A stretch of DNA of 64,000 bases from Pseudomonas koreensis (GCF_024169245.1 NZ_JALJWP010000001.1:4961501-5025500); one strand, 5' to 3'. Shown: positions 17,039-27,448, counted from the first letter of the stretch. Made by a program: numbers and translations. Notes: generated by a model not told the origin, from the sequence alone.

Positions 17039-17554
17039 ATGTCTTACACCTTCATCCCCCTGCCCTCGCCAGTCGGCGAGTTGAAGCTGGTCGCGAACGG
17101 CGGTCGACTCGCAGCCATCCTCTGGGAAAACGACAAACCGAACCGGGTGCGGCTCGGGCCGATGAGCAAAGCACCGGACAATCCGATCCTCATGCAGACC
17201 GCGCGGCAACTCGATGAGTATTTCGCCGGCACACGGAATCGCTTCGATCTCGAGCTGGAATTTGTCGGCAGCGAATTCCAGAAAAAAGTCTGGGCCGCCC
17301 TCCTTACCATTCCTTTCGGCGAGACGCGCACCTACAGCCAGATCGCCGCGCAGATTGGCCATCCGGCAGCGGTCCGAGCAGTCGGCGCCGCCAACGGGCG
17401 CAACCCGATTTCCATTGTTGCGCCGTGTCATCGGGTAATCGGTGCTTCGGGAAAACTCACCGGGTTTGCCGGCGGGCTTGACGCTAAAGAGCGGTTGCTG
17501 ACGCTTGAGGGCGGCCAGTGGTCAACATTTGGCAAAACAGGCGAACTGTTTTGA
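17039..17554 (+). CDS. ogt: Methylated-DNA-[protein]-cysteine S-methyltransferase
   Basis: 171 residues, Ogt/MGMT type. The acceptor cysteine is in IVAPCHRVIG, preceded by the helix-turn-helix with RAVGAANGRNP, and followed by LTGFAGGLDAKERLL. The protein removes alkyl groups from O6-guanine in a suicide reaction. There is no Ada N-terminal zinc domain, so it is a stand-alone repair enzyme and not the regulator. It converges on the NudK-like gene with stops one base apart. Confidence 0.92.
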   Translation: MSYTFIPLPSPVGELKLVANGGRLAAILWENDKPNRVRLGPMSKAPDNPILMQTARQLDEYFAGTRNRFDLELEFVGSEFQKKVWAALLTIPFGETRTYSQIAAQIGHPAAVRAVGAANGRNPISIVAPCHRVIGASGKLTGFAGGLDAKERLLTLEGGQWSTFGKTGELF

Positions 17555-17555
17555 C

Positions 17556-18146
17556 TCAGGCACCGAAGAGGTTATTCATCGCTGCGTACTGCAACAGCAT
17601 GATGGTCTTGGCATCGCAGATCTCGCCGCGCTGAAACGCTGCCAGGGCATCCTCAAATCCCCACTCGAGCACTTCCAGTTCTTCGGTTTCCTCTTCCAGG
17701 CCACCACCGTCGCTGACCTTGGAGGCGGCATCGTATTCGGCGATAAAGAAGTGCAGCTTCTCGGTCACCGAGCCGGGGCTCATATAGGCCTCGAAGACCT
17801 TCTTCACATCATGCACGCGGTAACCGGTTTCCTCCTCGGCTTCGTCACGGATGCGTTGCTCAGGGGCGGCACCTTCGAGCAACCCCGCCGCCACCTCGAT
17901 CAACAATCCATCGTGGCCATTGACGAACACCGGCAAGCGAAACTGGCGGGTCAGCACCACCGTACGCTTTTCGCGGTTGAACAGCAGAATCGCCGCGCCG
18001 TTGCCGCGGTCGTATACCTCGCGGGTCTGGCGCTGCCATTCACCGTTGTTGCGGTGGTAGTCGAAAGTGATTTTCTTCAGCAGATACCAGTCGTGGGACA
18101 ACACCTGAGTGTCGATGATATTGACCCGTTCGCCTGTGTTGGACAT
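17556..18146 (-). CDS. NUDIX hydrolase, NudK/ADP-sugar pyrophosphatase-like
   Basis: 196 residues. The Nudix box appears as GLLEGAAPEQRIRDEAEEET with GY; spacing and the RDEAEEETGY ending match GDP-mannose pyrophosphatase NudK more than ADP-ribose NudF. The start MSNTGERVNIIDTQVLSHDWYLLK also fits NudK. Expected reaction: GDP-mannose (or another NDP-sugar) to GMP and sugar phosphate. ATG at 18146 chosen; one seven codons upstream is possible. Confidence 0.82.
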   Translation of the reverse strand: MSNTGERVNIIDTQVLSHDWYLLKKITFDYHRNNGEWQRQTREVYDRGNGAAILLFNREKRTVVLTRQFRLPVFVNGHDGLLIEVAAGLLEGAAPEQRIRDEAEEETGYRVHDVKKVFEAYMSPGSVTEKLHFFIAEYDAASKVSDGGGLEEETEELEVLEWGFEDALAAFQRGEICDAKTIMLLQYAAMNNLFGA

Positions 18147-18200
18147 CGCGTCTGATCCTGTCTTCATGGGGGACTGCCATGGTCGGACAATTGCGCCGAC

Positions 18201-18228
18201 AAAAAAAGCCCGGCAGCGCTACCGGGCT
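18201..18228 (-). terminator. Terminator downstream of the LPMO-like gene
   Basis: AGCCCGG / CCGGGCT stem with an eight-base loop. On the minus strand it is followed by seven Ts, 17 bases past the stop of the LPMO-like gene. Confidence 0.88.
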
Positions 18229-18244
18229 CGTTCAGCCTGGGTTG

Positions 18245-18880
18245 TTACTGGAAGTCGACGTCGAAGGCCTGATAGAAGGCGTTGCCGGTGTTGGCAACGA
18301 TCCACATCAGCACGATGACGTGATGTCCCTTTTTGTTGGCCGGCAGCCTCACTTCGTGATCGACCTTGGCCTTCAATTCGCCGGCATGGCTGTAATAGGG
18401 CACTTGCGGGTAAAAGTCTTCGAAGAACGGCTGGGTTTCGAGCTGCACACGGCTGATGCGTTGCTGTGGATCCCAGCCGTCTTTGGTGATCAACCAGCGA
18501 TAACCACGGGTGGTGTGCGGCGCGGTGTAGGCCCAACTGACCTTGAGGAGCTGGCCCGGATCGACATTGAGCAGCGGCCAGCTGAAGGAACGACCAAGCT
18601 TCTTGCTCATCTCGTCATCGGTGTAGTTCACGCAATCGCGGGCATCGGTCTTTCCGCCGCTGAGGATGTAGCCATCAGCCGGCGGCGCAACGCTGTCCGA
18701 GTCCGTCTCGAAGGGTGATGGAAACGATCCAGCTCCAAGCGCCGGGAAGTTCTTGCCGCCTTCCATTTCATTGACTTGCCAAGCGCCGAGCAAGCCGAGG
18801 TCGATGGCCACTGCGCCGCGACTTGCTGGCGAGATGACACGACCGTGTTTCAGTTGGGTTTGTGGAATTGCCTGATTCAT
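18245..18880 (-). CDS. AA10 lytic polysaccharide monooxygenase-like protein without signal peptide
   Basis: 211 residues that align through most of their length with the chitin-binding/AA10 fold: the HGRVISPASRG opening, YTAPHTTRGYRWLITKDGWD, and HHVIVLMWIVANTGNAFYQA at the end. By comparison with CBP21 as I recall it, H122 is the second histidine of the copper brace and F202 the axial aromatic. The first brace histidine must be the mature N-terminus, but here it is H11 after MNQAIPQTQLK, and there is no Sec or Tat signal. A GGAG site eight bases before the ATG supports this start, and an in-frame stop about 20 codons upstream excludes a longer export signal. Either processing creates the N-terminal His, or the protein is not a canonical LPMO. 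Confidence 0.85.
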   Translation of the reverse strand: MNQAIPQTQLKHGRVISPASRGAVAIDLGLLGAWQVNEMEGGKNFPALGAGSFPSPFETDSDSVAPPADGYILSGGKTDARDCVNYTDDEMSKKLGRSFSWPLLNVDPGQLLKVSWAYTAPHTTRGYRWLITKDGWDPQQRISRVQLETQPFFEDFYPQVPYYSHAGELKAKVDHEVRLPANKKGHHVIVLMWIVANTGNAFYQAFDVDFQ

Positions 18881-19087
18881 GATGTTCACTCCGTTGATTT
18901 GAGAACTCTCCTTCCCGAGGAGAGGCCTTCAAGCTAACGGAGGTGGTTTTTTTGTCCATCGGCGCTTTTGTCGCGGTGCGATTGTGCAGGACGTAGAAAA
19001 CCCGGAAAGACTGGATGGATAACCAGTACCAGTCGACACGTCGCACTCAACGTGTAGCTGAACACCTACACGCCGAGTCGCCTTTGG

Positions 19088-19528
19088 TCATTCAGACAGT
19101 TGCGCCTGATACTCCTTTTCGTACTGCCCGGCGAGTTGGGTTTTCTGAGTATCGTCGAGCAGCTTGCCGGCCATCTGGAAGAACTTGTGCTCTTCTTCCT
19201 CGAGGTGGTGATGCACCTTGTCGGAGAGCTTTTTGGCGGTGGCCAGCCACGCCGGACTGGACATCTCGGTCTCGTCGAGTTCTTCCATCATCTCGTCCAT
19301 TTCGTGGTGCTCGGAGATGGCGTGGCGGCTCAGGTCCACGCCTTCGTCGATTGCCATCAACGGGATGTAGAAGTGCCGCTCTTCGGCGGTTTCATGCGCT
19401 TGCAGCTCTGCTTTGAGCTGCTTGTATGCCTCGACCCGCTCAGGGCTGTCGCCGCTGGTCGCGACCAGAGCTTTGGCATAAGTGCGCTGGCGCTCGTGGC
19501 TTTCGCGCAAGGCTTCAAAAATATTCAA
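19088..19528 (-). CDS. Hemerythrin HHE-domain protein
   Basis: 146 residues, a four-helix hemerythrin fold. Iron-ligand histidines and glutamates fall in ESHERQR, HETAEERHFYIP, SEHHEMDEMM and HHHLEEEEHKFF. Stand-alone proteins of this type bind a di-iron centre and act as oxygen, NO or iron sensors or stores in the cytoplasm. Monocistronic; no partner suggests which role applies. Confidence 0.85.
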   Translation of the reverse strand: MNIFEALRESHERQRTYAKALVATSGDSPERVEAYKQLKAELQAHETAEERHFYIPLMAIDEGVDLSRHAISEHHEMDEMMEELDETEMSSPAWLATAKKLSDKVHHHLEEEEHKFFQMAGKLLDDTQKTQLAGQYEKEYQAQLSE

Positions 19529-19681
19529 GGGGCTTTCCTCATCAACCGCGCTCAGGGAAAGACGCGATAAAAGCCTAGACCGCAGCGCTTGTTTGGCGGT
19601 TCCGCTCGTTTGATCGAAGGGCTTGGAGGCGCTTGCCCGGACGCGTTAGGCTGGGCATTCAATTACACAAGGAAGTCATGC

Positions 19682-20107
19682 ATGAATTTGCGTATCGAGT
19701 TGACAGAAAATCCTACCGAGGAACAGCGCCAGGCCATTCTCCAACCGTTGATTGAATACAACGATGCGAAGACCGGCATATCGAAAACCGAGCCGTTCGC
19801 CTTGATGGTAAAAGATGAGTATGGCGCGATACTGGGCGGGTTGTACGGGCGAGTGACTTTGCGCTGGATGTTCATCGATTTGCTGTCAGTACCGGAACAA
19901 GGTCGCGGACAGGGGATTGGTTCCCGGTTAATGGCACAGGCAGAAGCATTGGCCGAAGACAGGAACTGCTACGGAATCTGGCTCGACACCTTCGATTTTC
20001 AGGCGCCGGAATTTTACAAGAAGCTGGGCTTCAGCCAGTTCGGTGAGATCGTTGACTACCCACCGGGGCACAAGCGGCATTTCTTTCAGAAGCGCCTGAT
20101 TGACTGA
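19682..20107 (+). CDS. GNAT family N-acetyltransferase
   Basis: 141 residues, single GNAT domain. The acetyl-CoA pyrophosphate loop is GRGQGIGSRLM, and the closing motif APEFYKKLGFSQFGE is typical. The acceptor is unknown. The start is the second of two overlapping ATGs (19682), eight bases after AAGGAAG; the first is out of frame. Confidence 0.82.
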   Translation: MNLRIELTENPTEEQRQAILQPLIEYNDAKTGISKTEPFALMVKDEYGAILGGLYGRVTLRWMFIDLLSVPEQGRGQGIGSRLMAQAEALAEDRNCYGIWLDTFDFQAPEFYKKLGFSQFGEIVDYPPGHKRHFFQKRLID

Positions 20108-20120
20108 TTGCGCCGTCGTC

Positions 20121-20186
20121 TTCGCGAGCACGCTCGCTCCCACATTGGAATGCATTTCAACTTGTGGGAGCGAGCCTGCTCGCGAA
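20121..20186. repeat. REPIN (GTGGGAGCGAGC family)
   Basis: Arms TTCGCGAGCACGCTCGCTCC+CACA (20121-20144) and TGTGGGAGCGAGCCTGCTCG+CGAA (20163-20186), with one mismatch, an 18-base spacer and outward orientation, between the converging GNAT and lipoprotein genes. Confidence 0.9.
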
Positions 20187-20210
20187 AGCGCCAGCCGCCT
20201 CGACACACAA

Positions 20211-20561
20211 TCAGAGACAGGTCGCCATCGCCGCCATGCGCCGCATCGCGACAAAATCATCCTGCTGCGCGTAGTAGTTCAGGGTCGTACCCGACGCTTC
20301 GGTGATCACATCGACGAACGACTCCGCCGAACGGGTGTAAACCGTCGTGCCGCCCGACTTGCGCGGCTCCAGATAGGCCGCCGCGTCGACGCCGAACACC
20401 GCTTCGTCCTGCCAAGCGAATTGCACGCACCGGGCAACGTCTTTCTCGGGCTTGTCCGAGGTCAGGACCTTGTCCGGGCTCTGGGTACGAGCATCGTTCA
20501 TCACCGAACCGGCGCACCCGGCCAACAGGGCCGCCGCCAGCGCTACCATCAGCATTCGCAT
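20211..20561 (-). CDS. Small putative lipoprotein, unknown function
   Basis: 116 residues. The N-terminus MRMLMVALAAALLAGCAGSV is a lipoprotein signal with lipobox LAGC; the mature protein would start at C16. The rest is a small globular domain with two further cysteines and no motif I recognise. An Asp at position +5 gives no clear sorting information. It lies 133 bases from the divergent DUF6388 gene. Confidence 0.7.
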   Translation of the reverse strand: MRMLMVALAAALLAGCAGSVMNDARTQSPDKVLTSDKPEKDVARCVQFAWQDEAVFGVDAAAYLEPRKSGGTTVYTRSAESFVDVITEASGTTLNYYAQQDDFVAMRRMAAMATCL

Positions 20562-20694
20562 TGCATTCGCTCATTGAGAAAAAAGCGGACTGTAGCACCG
20601 CAACGCGGCAAATCGTTCTGCTTAACTGTTTTTATGCGCGACATGCGCGAACAGGTGCGGCACCCTACGGTCATCAGCCACACAAGGAAATTAC

Positions 20695-21024
20695 ATGGCG
20701 CCTAGCGACCAGCGACATGAACAGGCTCTGAAACTGTTTCTCGATGCGCGACCCGAACTGCGTGAAACACTCGACCATCTCAACCCGCTGCTGGCTCAGG
20801 CCAAGGGCGAAACCCAGGCGCAATATCGCGAAGAACGCTTGCATGAGGCGTTTGAAGAAGAGGCGGAAAGACAGGGGTTGTTCGCCTGGGAGCTGACGTT
20901 GCAGTTGACCGCTGATTCGCCCGAGGACTATCAGGCGCAACGGCTTGAGGTGCATCGGGAAGTCGCGGAAATGGCAGGGATGGAGTGGATTGAGTATTGC
21001 GATCTTTACGGCATCACACCGTAA
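20695..21024 (+). CDS. DUF6388 family protein
   Basis: 109 residues, predicted mostly helical and acidic, with no signal or membrane segment. The size and sequence style (EALKLFLDARPELR-like opening, HREVAEMAGMEWIEYCDLYG ending) match small Pseudomonas proteins that I recall as DUF6388. Function unknown. GGAAA precedes the ATG. Confidence 0.65.
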   Translation: MAPSDQRHEQALKLFLDARPELRETLDHLNPLLAQAKGETQAQYREERLHEAFEEEAERQGLFAWELTLQLTADSPEDYQAQRLEVHREVAEMAGMEWIEYCDLYGITP

Positions 21025-21029
21025 AACGT

Positions 21030-21112
21030 GTAGGAGCTGCCGAAGGCTGCGATCTTTTGATCTTGATCTTGAAGAGCAAAATCAAAAGATCGCAGCCTTC
21101 GGCAGCTCCTAC
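21030..21112. repeat. REPIN (GCTGCCGAAGGC family)
   Basis: Perfect 32-bp arms, GTAGGAGCTGCCGAAGGCTG+CGATCTTTTGAT and its complement, with a 19-base spacer made of CTTGATCTT / AAGAGCAAA pieces. The spacer words resemble the expanded arrays at 5455 and 35059. Confidence 0.92.
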
Positions 21113-21195
21113 CAAGGAATCTGCATGAAACCGGGGTTTCGCGGCTGCCGCAATAAAGCTTTATCATGGGCGCAGTTTCGCTGATCGAGTCCATC

Positions 21196-21588
21196 ATGAA
21201 GTTCGCCATTGCGCTGTTTTCCGCCGCCCATGCGCCCTCCTCGCGCCGTGCCCTGCTGTTTGCCCAGGCCGCGCTGGCCGGCGACCATGAGATTGTCCGG
21301 CTGTTCTTCTATCAGGACGGCGTTTTCAATGCCTGCGATGCAGTGGTGACGCCACAGGATGAACTGGACCTGCCCAAGCAATGGCGCGCCTTCATCAACG
21401 AACAGCAACTGGATGGCGTGGTCTGCATCGCCGCCGCCCTGCGCCGTGGTGTATTGAATGAAGAAGAAGCCAGGCGTTACCAGCGTGAAGCGATTTCGCT
21501 GAGCGCGCCGTGGGAATTGTCCGGTCTTGGTCAGTTGCACGACGCCGTGCAGGACGCTGACCGTCTCATCTGTTTCGGAGGCGCATGA
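21196..21588 (+). CDS. tusD: Sulfurtransferase complex subunit TusD
   Basis: 130 residues, DsrE/F fold. The active cysteine is in DGVVCIAAALRRGV, as in E. coli TusD. TusBCD takes persulfide sulfur from TusA and passes it to TusE for 2-thiouridine formation by MnmA on wobble U34; mnmA is also in this window at 43629. First gene of the tusDCBE-trpD2 operon, overlapping tusC by four bases. The ATG at 21196 is used, not an in-frame start ten codons upstream. Confidence 0.93.
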   Translation: MKFAIALFSAAHAPSSRRALLFAQAALAGDHEIVRLFFYQDGVFNACDAVVTPQDELDLPKQWRAFINEQQLDGVVCIAAALRRGVLNEEEARRYQREAISLSAPWELSGLGQLHDAVQDADRLICFGGA

Positions 21589-21947
21589 ACATGGCCAAAT
21601 CGCTGTTGATCATCAGCCGCCAGTCGCCCTGGTCCGGCCCCGGCGCGCGGGAAGCGCTGGACATCGTGCTGGCCGGTGGCGCCTTCGATCTGCCGATCGG
21701 CTTGCTGTTTCTCGATGACGGCGTACTGCAACTGGCCGCCGGGCAAAACGCCAAGGCCTTGCAGCAGAAAGACCTCAGCGCCAATCTGCAGGCGCTGCCG
21801 ATGTTTGGTGTCGAGGAATTGTTCTATTGCGCCGAAAGCGCCCACGCCCGCGGTCTTGGCAAACTGTCGCTGGACGAAGCGCAGCCGCTCGCCGCTGAAC
21901 ACATCACCGCCCTTATTGACCGCTACGACCAGGTGATCACCCTCTGA
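21585..21947 (+). CDS. tusC: Sulfurtransferase complex subunit TusC
   Basis: 120 residues, DsrE/F fold without the catalytic cysteine of TusD; structural partner in the TusBCD heterohexamer. It overlaps tusD by ATGA and shares one base with the tusB start. Homology is judged from size, order in the operon and the DIVLAGGAFDLPIGLLFLDD segment. Confidence 0.9.
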   Translation: MNMAKSLLIISRQSPWSGPGAREALDIVLAGGAFDLPIGLLFLDDGVLQLAAGQNAKALQQKDLSANLQALPMFGVEELFYCAESAHARGLGKLSLDEAQPLAAEHITALIDRYDQVITL

Positions 21948-22240
21948 TGTCGACTTTGCATGTGTTGTCTCATTCCCCGTTCGGCGACGATCGCCTGACT
22001 AGCTGCTTGCGCCTGCTGGGCAGCGCCGATGCGGTGTTGTTGTCCGGCGATGCGGTGTATGCGCTGCAACCGGACACTGTGCCGTTTTCTGCCCTGCAAG
22101 AGCGAAAAATCGACCTGTTCGTATTGGTTGAAGACGCACAAGCCCGTGCGATCGCGATTCCGGACTGGGCCAAGGCCATCGATTACCCGGCCTTCGTCGA
22201 ACTGTCGATCCATCACGCCAAGGTCAACAGTTGGTTATGA
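21947..22240 (+). CDS. tusB: Sulfurtransferase complex subunit TusB
   Basis: 97 residues, DsrH type, with the LHVLSHSPFGDDRL opening and VYALQPDT loop. Third subunit of the sulfur-relay complex. Overlaps tusE by ATGA. Confidence 0.9.
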   Translation: MSTLHVLSHSPFGDDRLTSCLRLLGSADAVLLSGDAVYALQPDTVPFSALQERKIDLFVLVEDAQARAIAIPDWAKAIDYPAFVELSIHHAKVNSWL

Positions 22241-22572
22241 ATTCGATGACCGTCGGCGCCCGCGCCATCGAACTGGACAAGGACGGTTTTCTCGTCGACC
22301 TCAGTGACTGGTCGGCGGAAGTTGCCAGTGCCCTTGCCGCTGCCGAAGACATCGAGTTGACCCCCGAACACTGGGAAGTCCTCGAACTGCTGCGCAGCTT
22401 CTACGCCGAATTTCAACTGTCCCCGGCCACGCGGCCGCTGATCAAGTACACCGCGTTGAAACTCGGCGCGGACAAAGGCAACAGCCTGCACCTGAACCGA
22501 CTGTTCAAAGGCACCCCTGCCAAACTCGCCGCGAAACTGGCGGGCCTGCCCAAACCGACGAATTGCCTATGA
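22237..22572 (+). CDS. tusE: Sulfur relay protein TusE
   Basis: 111 residues, DsrC/TusE type. The invariant penultimate cysteine is present (PTNCL), the residue that accepts sulfur from TusD and hands it to MnmA. The middle (HWEVLELLRSFYAEFQLSP) is the family hallmark. Its stop overlaps the start of trpD2. Confidence 0.93.
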   Translation: MNSMTVGARAIELDKDGFLVDLSDWSAEVASALAAAEDIELTPEHWEVLELLRSFYAEFQLSPATRPLIKYTALKLGADKGNSLHLNRLFKGTPAKLAAKLAGLPKPTNCL

Positions 22573-23570
22573 CCGACTTTCCAGCATTGACCCTCGAAAC
22601 GCCCGCCGAACACCCGTTCGCGCAATTCGTACGGATTCTCGGCAAAGGCAAACGCGGCGCCCGCGACCTGACGCGTGAGGAAGCCCGCCAGGCGATGGGC
22701 ATGGTGCTTGACGATCAGGTGGAAGACACCCAACTCGGCGCCTTCCTGATGTTGCTGCGGCACAAGGAAGAAAGCGCGGAGGAAATGGCCGGTTTCACCG
22801 AGGCGCTGCGCGAACGCTTGCAGGCGCCGGCAATGAATGTCGATCTGGACTGGCCGACCTACGCCGGCAAAAAACGCCATCTGCCGTGGTACCTGCTGGC
22901 AGCCAAATGTCTCGCACAGAATGGCGTACGCATCTTCATGCACGGCGGCGGCGCGCACACCGCCGGGCGCTTGTACAGCGAACAACTGCTGGGCGAACTG
23001 AACATTCCTCTGTGCCGCAACTGGCAGCAGGTCGGCACGGCACTGGACAACGGCGGCCTGGCCTTTATGCCGCTGGTGGACTGGGCGCCGCAGTTGCAAA
23101 AGATGATCGATCTGCGCAACACCCTCGGCCTGCGTTCACCGATCCACTCGCTGGCGCGGATTCTCAATCCGCTCGGTGCGCGCTGCGGCCTGCAAAGCAT
23201 TTTTCACCCGGGCTACCAGGCGGTGCATCGCGATGCCAGCGGCTTGCTTGGCGACACGGCAATCGTGGTCAAGGGCGATGGCGGTGAAATCGAGATCAAC
23301 CCCGACGCAACCAGCCATCTTTACGGCACCAGCGGCGGTCAGAGCTGGGATGAGGAATGGCCACAGTTGTCAGCGCAACGCCACGTCAAACCCGCCTCGC
23401 TGGACATCGGACACTTGAAAGCCGTGTGGCGTGGCGATGTGGTCGACAGTTACCCGCAAATGGCCCTGATTGCGACCATGGCTCTCGCCCTGCGCGGCCT
23501 TGGTCAAAATCGTGAACAGGCGTTCATCACCGCCGAGCAATATTGGGCAACACGCAACACATCGATCTAA
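22569..23570 (+). CDS. Glycosyltransferase family 3-like protein (YbiB/TrpD2)
   Basis: 333 residues, related to anthranilate phosphoribosyltransferase. It has a helical N-domain (LTREEARQAMGMVLDDQVED) and a nucleotide-like alpha/beta domain with FMHGGGAHTAGR and SPIHSLARILNPLG. The glycine-rich phosphate loop of true TrpD is changed, as in E. coli YbiB, which binds nucleic acid instead of making tryptophan precursors. Being translationally coupled to tusE suggests a link with RNA thiolation; this is inference. Confidence 0.85.
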   Translation: MTDFPALTLETPAEHPFAQFVRILGKGKRGARDLTREEARQAMGMVLDDQVEDTQLGAFLMLLRHKEESAEEMAGFTEALRERLQAPAMNVDLDWPTYAGKKRHLPWYLLAAKCLAQNGVRIFMHGGGAHTAGRLYSEQLLGELNIPLCRNWQQVGTALDNGGLAFMPLVDWAPQLQKMIDLRNTLGLRSPIHSLARILNPLGARCGLQSIFHPGYQAVHRDASGLLGDTAIVVKGDGGEIEINPDATSHLYGTSGGQSWDEEWPQLSAQRHVKPASLDIGHLKAVWRGDVVDSYPQMALIATMALALRGLGQNREQAFITAEQYWATRNTSI

Positions 23571-23661
23571 CCGATCATTAGCGCCCGATCTTTGCGCTTT
23601 TTGTTCGAACTCATCGGAATAGACTCGACTCCAACGCATATTGGTTTTGGGAGTCTCGATC

Positions 23662-24663
23662 ATGGGTTTACTCGTCGACGGCCACTGGCAGGACAAGTGG
23701 TACGAAAGCAGCAAGGACGGCGCGTTCCAGCGCGAACAAGCGCAACGGCGCAACTGGGTGACCGCCGACGGCCAGCCCGGCCCCAGCGGTGAGGGCGGTT
23801 TCGCTGCCGAAGCCGGGCGCTATCACCTCTACGTTTCCCTCGCCTGCCCTTGGGCGCATCGCACGCTGATTCTGCGCAAACTCAAAGGGCTGGAAAGTCT
23901 GATCGACGTTTCGGTCGTCAGTTGGTTGATGCTGGAGAATGGCTGGACTTTCGACACAGCGCTCGGCTCGACCGGCGATAAACTCGATGGCTTCGATTTC
24001 ATGCATCAACGCTACACCGCTGACACGCCTGACTACACCGGGCGGGTGACGGTGCCAGTGCTGTGGGACAAGAAACTCAAGCGCATCGTCAGCAACGAAT
24101 CGGCGGAAATCATCCGCATGTTCAACAGTGCATTCGACGACCTCACCGGAAACGACCTGGACTTCTATCCGGCGCCGCTACGCAATGAAATCGATGCGCT
24201 GAACGAGCGGATCTATCCGGCGGTGAACAACGGTGTCTACCGCGCCGGTTTTGCCACGTCGCAGCAGGCTTACGAACAGGCGTTCGATGAAGTATTTGCT
24301 GAACTGGACCATCTGGAACAATTGCTCGGTGCCAATCGCTACCTGAGCGGGGAATACCTGACCGAAGCCGATGTGCGCCTGTTTACTACGATGATTCGCT
24401 TCGACGCGGTGTATCACGGACACTTCAAGTGCAACCTGCGTCGAATTGCCGATTATCCGAACCTTTCGAACTGGTTGCGTGAGATGTATCAGTGGCCGGG
24501 GATTGCCGAAACGGTGGATTTTCAGCACATCAAGCATCATTACTACGGCAGCCACAAAACGATTAACCCGACAGGGGTTGTGCCGAAGGGGCCGGAGCAG
24601 GATTTCACTGTGGCCCATGACCGCGCGCGGCTGAGCGGGAAAGGGGTTTGGCGCAGGGGCTAA
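23662..24663 (+). CDS. Glutathionyl-hydroquinone reductase (YqjG/PcpF type GST)
   Basis: 333 residues, Xi-class glutathione transferase. The catalytic cysteine is in SLACPWAHRTLILRKLKGL, the thioredoxin-like half ends with SNESAEIIRM, and the C-terminal helical half contains YLTEADVRLFTTMIRFD. The enzyme removes glutathione from glutathionylated hydroquinones. GGGAG lies eight bases before the ATG at 23662. The REPIN that follows separates it from cysG. Confidence 0.92.
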   Translation: MGLLVDGHWQDKWYESSKDGAFQREQAQRRNWVTADGQPGPSGEGGFAAEAGRYHLYVSLACPWAHRTLILRKLKGLESLIDVSVVSWLMLENGWTFDTALGSTGDKLDGFDFMHQRYTADTPDYTGRVTVPVLWDKKLKRIVSNESAEIIRMFNSAFDDLTGNDLDFYPAPLRNEIDALNERIYPAVNNGVYRAGFATSQQAYEQAFDEVFAELDHLEQLLGANRYLSGEYLTEADVRLFTTMIRFDAVYHGHFKCNLRRIADYPNLSNWLREMYQWPGIAETVDFQHIKHHYYGSHKTINPTGVVPKGPEQDFTVAHDRARLSGKGVWRRG

Positions 24664-24670
24664 CCACAAA

Positions 24671-24753
24671 AGCAAAAGATCGCAGCCTTCGGCAGCTCCT
24701 AAATGAGAATGCGTTCCCTGTAGGAGCTGCCGAAGGCTGCGATCTTTTTGCTT
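24671..24753. repeat. REPIN (GCTGCCGAAGGC family), outward arms
   Basis: AGCAAAAGATCGCAGCCTTC+GGCAGCTCCTA (24671-24701) and its near-complement (24721-24753), with a 19-base spacer, between the converging ends of the reductase gene and cysG. It may end transcription from either side. Confidence 0.9.
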
Positions 24754-24757
24754 TGAC

Positions 24758-26152
24758 TCAGATTTGCGCCTGCGCCCCTTCAAACCACGCCAGTTTCTCG
24801 CGCAGTTGCACCACTTCGCCAACGATCACCAGGGTCGGCGCATGCACTTCATGCTCCGCCACCAGCCGCGGCAAATCGGCCAGCGTGCCGGTAAATACCC
24901 GCTGATTGACCGTGGTGCCCTGCTGAATCAACGCCGCCGGGGTATCCGCCGCGCGACCGTGCCTGATCAACTGCTCGCAAATGATCGGCAAACCCACCAG
25001 GCCCATGTAGAACACCAGCGTCTGCGCCGGAGCGACAAGGTCAGCCCATGGCAGATCGGTGGAACCATCCTTCAAGTGGCCAGTGACAAACCGCACGGAC
25101 TGCGCATGATCGCGATGGGTCAACGGAATACCAGCATAGGCTGCACACCCGCTGGCCGCCGTGATCCCCGGCACCACCTGGAAGGGGATGCCGTGAGCTG
25201 CCAGCTCTTCGATCTCTTCGCCACCGCGGCCGAAGATAAAAGGATCGCCGCCCTTCAACCGCACCACGCGCTTGCCGGCCTTGGCCAGATCGACCAGTTG
25301 CTGATTGATCTGATCCTGCGGCACGGCGTGTTCGGAACGACGCTTGCCGACATACACCCGCTCGGCATCGCGACGGCACAGCTCTAGAATCGCCGGCGCC
25401 ACCAAGCGGTCATAGAGCACCACATCGGCTTGCTGCATCAGACGCAGCGCGCGGAAGGTCAACAGATCCGGATCGCCCGGGCCGGCGCCGACCAGATAAA
25501 CCTCGCCAGTGGTGACCATTGGCTCGCCATCCACTTTTGCCTGCAACAGGCGCTCGGCCTCAGCGCCCTGCCCGGCCAGTTGACGATCGGCGATCGGGCC
25601 CTGGAAAACGTCTTCCCAAAAGCCGCGACGCTGCTGCACATCCGGAAACAGGTTTTTCACCTGATGGCGAAAACGCGCAGCCAGCCCGGCCAACTGACCG
25701 TAAGTCGAGGGAATCCAGGTTTCGATTTTTGCCCGGATCAGACGCGCCAGCACTGGCGCATCGCCGCCGCTGGACACGGCAATGATCAGAGGCGAACGGT
25801 CGACGATCGCCGGGAAGATCACGCTGCACAAGGCCGGCGCATCGACCACGTTGACCGGCACGCAACGCCGATGGGCATCGGTGGAGACTTGCGCATTCAG
25901 CGTTTCGTCGTCGGTGGCGGCTATGATCAGCCCGCAACCGTCCAGATCCGTTTCGACGTAACCGCGCAGCAGGCATTCACCGCCGCTGGCAGCGACCAGT
26001 TCAGCCAGTTGCGGTTCGATTTCAGGTGCGACCACCCGCAGCAGCGCACCGGCATCGGCCAGCAGGCGGGATTTGCGCAAGGCAATTTCCCCCCCACCGA
26101 CAACCAACACACGACTGCCGCGCAGGTTGTGAAACAGCGGCAGATATTTCAT
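24758..26152 (-). CDS. cysG: Siroheme synthase (trifunctional)
   Basis: 464 residues. The N-terminal NAD-binding dehydrogenase/ferrochelatase part (about 1-150) starts with [14 protein letters not shown]. The C-terminal uroporphyrinogen-III methyltransferase (about 215-455) has [15 protein letters not shown] and [18 protein letters not shown]. It makes siroheme, the cofactor of sulfite and nitrite reductases, from uroporphyrinogen III. It is directly behind serS (no gap between serS stop and cysG start), the last gene of the rarA-crcB-serS-cysG run. Confidence 0.96.
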   Translation of the reverse strand: MKYLPLFHNLRGSRVLVVGGGEIALRKSRLLADAGALLRVVAPEIEPQLAELVAASGGECLLRGYVETDLDGCGLIIAATDDETLNAQVSTDAHRRCVPVNVVDAPALCSVIFPAIVDRSPLIIAVSSGGDAPVLARLIRAKIETWIPSTYGQLAGLAARFRHQVKNLFPDVQQRRGFWEDVFQGPIADRQLAGQGAEAERLLQAKVDGEPMVTTGEVYLVGAGPGDPDLLTFRALRLMQQADVVLYDRLVAPAILELCRRDAERVYVGKRRSEHAVPQDQINQQLVDLAKAGKRVVRLKGGDPFIFGRGGEEIEELAAHGIPFQVVPGITAASGCAAYAGIPLTHRDHAQSVRFVTGHLKDGSTDLPWADLVAPAQTLVFYMGLVGLPIICEQLIRHGRAADTPAALIQQGTTVNQRVFTGTLADLPRLVAEHEVHAPTLVIVGEVVQLREKLAWFEGAQAQI

Positions 26153-27445
<1,293 letters not shown>

Positions 27446-27448
27446 TTA

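Noticed and set aside
24758-26152. cysG as two separate genes
   Set aside because: One uninterrupted 464-codon frame holds both domains, as in known trifunctional CysG.
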